A DNA stretch of 6,973 nucleotides. Origin: Cytophagia bacterium (GTDB lineage: Bacteria > Bacteroidota > Bacteroidia > Cytophagales > Cyclobacteriaceae). The number at the start of each line of letters is the position of its first letter. The first letter of the stretch is position 1. The stretch covers positions 1-6,973 of the forward strand of contig JABXIP010000125.1 of assembly GCA_013373005.1 (NCBI GenBank), written 5' to 3'. Positions 3,743 to 6,973 of this stretch are shown piece by piece. Position numbers and translations under genes: made by a program. Below the pieces are notes generated by a model. That model did not search any database. It worked only from the letters and a program-made list of their open reading frames with translations, and was not told the DNA's origin.

Positions 3743-6330
3743 GACGTCCACAAGGCATACCCAAGTGGCCATATGCCTTCTTCAAATTCTATTGTAAGAG
3801 GTCGAGGTTTGAAGAAATGCATGGCGATTTGGAAGAATATTTCTACCAAAGAGTAGAGCGACAAGGTATGGTCAAAGCCCGTTGGCTCTATCTCAGAGAT
3901 GTTCTCAGATGTTGTCAGCCTTATGCCTGGAAGACACCTCATATCTACAAAAACTCAAATATTATGATGTTCAACAACTATTTCAAAACAGCCAGTAGAA
4001 GTGCGTTGCGAAATCCGCTCAGCACCTTTATCAACATCTTTGGCCTTTCTATAGCCATTGGTGTTTGTGTGATGACTTATTCATTTATGAATCAGTCATT
4101 GAATACGGACAAGTTCCACGAAAACAAAGACAAAGTATTCCTAGCCACCATTTTTGCCGATAGGGATGGCAAGACCAATCAATATGGTTTGACGCCACTG
4201 CCTTTGGCTGAACACTTAAAAGAAGACTTTGCCAACATCGAAAGAGTGTGTCGGATTGATGACCATAACACGGTTATTCGATTGAATGATCAGGTGTTTT
4301 ATGAAGACATCAGGTTGGTGGATGGTGAGTTTCTGGAAATGTTCACCTTCCCTTTAAAGTGGGGTGATAAATCGAGTCTCTACGACCCAAACAGTATCAT
4401 TCTCAGCGAGGAGATGTCCGACAAATACTTCCAAACAGAAAACCCTATTGGTAAAGAAGTAATGGTCATCTTTAAGTCAGGAGAGAAGAAATACTTTGAG
4501 ATATCCGGAGTGGCAGAGGGCTTTCCGAACATGACCGAAATAGATTTCGACTTCCTCATTAACTACTCCAATATTGAAGTGGCTCAGACCAATTACAACC
4601 CGGCTGACTGGGCTAAATTCATTGATGCCACACTTATTGAATTGAATGACCCAACAAGCATTTCAAGTGTCCATAGTGGTATGAAGAAATACTTGACCCT
4701 TCAAAATGAGGTCAATAAAGACTGGGCTATTCAGGGATTTGAGTTTGTTTCTATTGACGAGCTTTATCTAAAGTCTTCGAATATCAAACAAGCCATTTCT
4801 TATGATGACAGAAAGCCCGGAAGGATGACATTGCCGTTTATTGCGGCTTTTATGCTCATTTTAGCCTGTCTTAACTACATCAATATGGCCATTAATTCCA
4901 TTGCCAAAAGACTCAAGGAGATTGGGGTTAGGAAAGTAATGGGTGCAGATAGAAGACTGGTGATGATTCAATTTTTAACAGAGAATGTCTTTATCACCTT
5001 ATGTGCTATGATTTTTGGGCTGTTTCTGGGAATGACCGTGTTTATGCCATGGTTCGAAGGGATCTCCGGGGAACAGTACAGCATTCAAATTTCCGATCAG
5101 TTGTTTTACCTGTTCTTGCTTGGCCTCCTTTTACTCACAGGAATAGCCTCAGGTATTTACCCTGCATTCTATATTTCTCGTTTTCAGGCAGTCAATATAT
5201 TTAAGGGAAAGATCAAATTGGGTCGAAAAGGATGGCTCACCAAGACTTTCCTTGGCTTCCAGCTGGTGTTGGCTTGTATCACCATTACAGCTGCTGTAGT
5301 CTTCGTTCAGAATACCAATTTCCAGATGGAAAGAAGTTGGGGTTACGATCAAAATCACGTTTTATATATAAATGCTCCATCGAGTGAGATGTATGAAAAA
5401 ATGAAAGCCGAAATGGAAAGAAGCCCTTATCTGGAAACCGTTTCGGGTTCTGCAAATCACATTGCCAGAAACCACCAAATAAGTATTGCGGAAACACTTG
5501 ACCGTAAATTTGAGGTGAGTGAATTCAGGGTTGAATCAAATTACTTTAAAACCATGGGCATTGAATTGGCGGCAGGACGGTTTTTGTCGAACGATGTAAA
5601 ATCCGAAAATAAGGAGCTTGTAGTCAATCAGACATTTGTGAAACAGCTTGAGTTGGAGGAGCCACTGGGTTTTGAAATCAAACTGAGAGACAGCAATTAT
5701 ACCATTGTGGGCATTATGAGTGATTTACATAATTCTCCATTCGGAACAGAAATTGATCCCATGGTATTTAGTCAGGTGAGTGAAGGTGGTTTAAGGTTTT
5801 TGACTGCCAGCATTACTCCCGGTCAAGATATTAAGGTTTATGATGAGATGGAGTCTGCCTGGGATGAGCTATATCCTGAAATTCCATTCGATGGAGGTTT
5901 ACAAGCTGATATCTGGGACGGTTACTTTACCATGATTGGCAATTTTGCCAGGTTCAATAAGGCAGTGGCCAGCATAGCTGTAGCGCTGGCTTTGCTGGGG
6001 CTGTATGGACTAATGACCTTGAATATTTCGGGAAGAATTAAAGAACTGAGCATCCGTAAAACCCTTGGAGCAAATCTAATGCACCTGAGCAAAATCATGT
6101 CCAAGCAATACCTCGTTCTCACTATTGTTTCTATTTGCATTGGAGCACCCTTGGGTTATTTCTTTACCATGATGCAGCTCGGTTTGGTGTTTGCTTATCC
6201 GCTGCCGATGGGAGCTTATCGAGTGATTATTCCAATCATTATTCTGGTTGTGTCTCTGATAGCCGTAATTATTACGCAGGTTGTTAGAGTAGGGCGCTTC
6301 AATCCTGTTAAAGGACTGAGATCTGAATAG
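3739..6330 (+). CDS. MacB/FtsX-type ABC transporter permease with N-terminal prefix domain
   Basis: 863-residue inner-membrane protein. Residues 1-75 form a cytoplasmic prefix (PKWPYAFFKFYCK, HGDLEEYFYQRVE, then a Trp/Arg-rich stretch) of the 'permease prefix domain 2' kind found in Bacteroidota permeases encoded beside padR. The rest has the duplicated MacB-like plan. TM1 is at about 96-117 (INIFGLSIAIGVCVM), with a periplasmic domain to about 364. TM2-TM4 lie near 365-388, 415-437 and 453-479, with RLKEIGVRKVMGA after TM2 and GIYPAFYISR after TM4. TM5 is at about 502-524, a second periplasmic domain at 525-740, and TM6-TM8 at about 741-762, 790-812 and 827-849, with RIKELSIRKTLGA after TM6 and NPVKGLRSE at the end. 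The two (K)EIGVRK/(K)ELSIRK segments are the loops expected to contact the ATPase. There is no Walker motif in the protein and no ATPase gene in the window. Related systems export peptides, lipids or drugs or act as mechanotransmitters; the substrate here is unknown. Confidence 0.9.
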   Translation: MRRPQGIPKWPYAFFKFYCKRSRFEEMHGDLEEYFYQRVERQGMVKARWLYLRDVLRCCQPYAWKTPHIYKNSNIMMFNNYFKTASRSALRNPLSTFINIFGLSIAIGVCVMTYSFMNQSLNTDKFHENKDKVFLATIFADRDGKTNQYGLTPLPLAEHLKEDFANIERVCRIDDHNTVIRLNDQVFYEDIRLVDGEFLEMFTFPLKWGDKSSLYDPNSIILSEEMSDKYFQTENPIGKEVMVIFKSGEKKYFEISGVAEGFPNMTEIDFDFLINYSNIEVAQTNYNPADWAKFIDATLIELNDPTSISSVHSGMKKYLTLQNEVNKDWAIQGFEFVSIDELYLKSSNIKQAISYDDRKPGRMTLPFIAAFMLILACLNYINMAINSIAKRLKEIGVRKVMGADRRLVMIQFLTENVFITLCAMIFGLFLGMTVFMPWFEGISGEQYSIQISDQLFYLFLLGLLLLTGIASGIYPAFYISRFQAVNIFKGKIKLGRKGWLTKTFLGFQLVLACITITAAVVFVQNTNFQMERSWGYDQNHVLYINAPSSEMYEKMKAEMERSPYLETVSGSANHIARNHQISIAETLDRKFEVSEFRVESNYFKTMGIELAAGRFLSNDVKSENKELVVNQTFVKQLELEEPLGFEIKLRDSNYTIVGIMSDLHNSPFGTEIDPMVFSQVSEGGLRFLTASITPGQDIKVYDEMESAWDELYPEIPFDGGLQADIWDGYFTMIGNFARFNKAVASIAVALALLGLYGLMTLNISGRIKELSIRKTLGANLMHLSKIMSKQYLVLTIVSICIGAPLGYFFTMMQLGLVFAYPLPMGAYRVIIPIIILVVSLIAVIITQVVRVGRFNPVKGLRSE

Positions 6331-6333
6331 CCT

Positions 6334-6972
6334 TTAAGATAATGACTTAAGCTGGGAGAGGACTGAATTCCCCCATTCCATTCGGTCTTCACCCACACCT
6401 TCACTAGTAGTTGGTCGCAGTTCTGCCAGTTTAGTTTCAGCCTCTTCTATGCTCAAACCAATGAACCTCAGAAAGGCAAAGGTGATCATTCCGGTTCGGT
6501 GAATCCCAGCGGAGCAATGAACATAAATTTTACCACCATCCTTTAGAATGCTTTCCATTTCCTTAAAGAGGTCAACTAGTTCTTGCCATCTTTCTTGAGC
6601 AGGAGAGCCTGCCGATTTCATTGGAAACCAAAGCCATCCAAGGTCAAACTTTTTACAAAGGCTTTTAATGTCTCCGCTGCCTTCACTTTCGGAAAGTAGG
6701 GTGAGCAAGTGAGTAGTGTTTTGAAGTTTGAGGTCTGCCACCAATTTGGCACTGGGTCTGTGTCCAATGGCCAAATGCCCATCAACGATCTTCACCCAAT
6801 CAGCAGGCTCGAGAGACTGAAGGTTCTTTTCTGTACTCTTCATTCGTCCAATGAGTGAACCGATTACTTTCTTATCAGCAGCATCAGACTGCATAAGTTT
6901 CTGCAAGCCTGAGATCAATTGTTTAGCCTTTTCAGAGGCTTCTTCCACTGAACTTTCCAGCGGTTTCTTCAA
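6334..6972 (-). CDS. Dual-specificity-type protein phosphatase, 5' end cut by window edge
   Basis: 212 residues are visible. The phosphatase signature HCSAGIHRTG lies at residues 152-161 (counted from the codon at 6972), with nucleophile Cys153 and phosphate-binding Arg159. Upstream, DWVKIVDGHLAIGHRP (59-73) and THLLTLLSESEG (87-98) give the first strands of the fold. After the P-loop come helix FAFLRFIGLSIEEAETKLAEL and a conserved-looking RPTTSEGVGEDRMEWG tail. Residues 1-58 are a charged, probably helical extension. The frame starts with TTG one base from the window end, so the true start is probably outside; Met27 (6892-6894) is an internal alternative. No signal peptide is visible, so a cytoplasmic role on phosphoproteins or another phosphoester is inferred. 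The segment FPMKSAGSP (116-124), where such enzymes usually carry the general acid, has no Asp or Glu. Convergent with the permease, 3 bp apart. Confidence 0.85.
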   Translation of the reverse strand: MKKPLESSVEEASEKAKQLISGLQKLMQSDAADKKVIGSLIGRMKSTEKNLQSLEPADWVKIVDGHLAIGHRPSAKLVADLKLQNTTHLLTLLSESEGSGDIKSLCKKFDLGWLWFPMKSAGSPAQERWQELVDLFKEMESILKDGGKIYVHCSAGIHRTGMITFAFLRFIGLSIEEAETKLAELRPTTSEGVGEDRMEWGNSVLSQLKSLS

Positions 6973-6973
6973 C

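Noticed and set aside
3706..3942. Minus-strand 78-codon frame across the padR/permease junction
   Set aside because: Antisense to the well-supported prefix domain and ATGA overlap; no domain features.
5001..5204. 67-codon plus-strand frame within the permease
   Set aside because: Out of frame inside conserved membrane segments TM3-TM4. Other short frames at 5149-5358, 5285-5497, 5922-6140 and 6216-6404 are likewise shadows.
3739..6330. Complete MacB transporter with its own ATPase, or FtsX of the division machinery
   Set aside because: There is no Walker A/B or ABC signature. The duplicated two-core-domain plan with eight membrane spans and a prefix domain differs from both MacB and the short FtsX.

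Overview
The window looks like a chromosomal stretch of a Bacteroidota bacterium, most likely Cytophagales-like. The reasons are a PadR regulator joined to a large MacB/FtsX-type permease with the N-terminal 'permease prefix' region typical of that phylum, start codons without clear Shine-Dalgarno sequences, and AT-leaning DNA. There is no tRNA, rRNA, CRISPR array, insertion sequence or phage gene.

Layout, left to right. (1) Positions 1-1989 (+) hold the C-terminal part of a single-chain pyruvate carboxylase: carboxyltransferase, allosteric/PC-TC and biotin-carrier domains. The biotin carboxylase half lies off the left edge. (2) Positions 1990-2395 are a gene-free convergent intergenic region packed with inverted repeats. 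It ends in a strong, probably bidirectional terminator. (3) Positions 2396-3226 (-) carry two small uncharacterised genes read right to left: a 181-residue soluble protein with a Cys/His cluster, and an 82-residue protein with two membrane segments. (4) Positions 3227-3406 are a divergent control region. It contains a perfect 16-bp hairpin with a T-rich tail and several AT-rich palindromes. (5) Positions 3407-6330 (+) are a two-gene operon with a 4-base ATGA overlap: a 111-residue PadR-family repressor and an 863-residue permease. (6) Positions 6334-6972 (-) are a CX5R protein phosphatase of the dual-specificity type, cut by the right edge and convergent with the permease at a distance of 3 bp.

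How the parts relate. Pyruvate carboxylase is housekeeping (anaplerotic oxaloacetate supply) and has no evident link to its neighbours. The padR-permease pair is the clear functional unit. The repressor probably controls its own operon through sites in the divergent region. The permease should need an ABC ATPase encoded elsewhere, because none is in the window. The least explained items are the hairpin in front of padR, the hairpin-dense spacer after pyc, the Cys/His protein paired with a small membrane protein, and a phosphatase with no acidic residue where the general acid is expected. I see no clearly new multi-gene system; these are leads.
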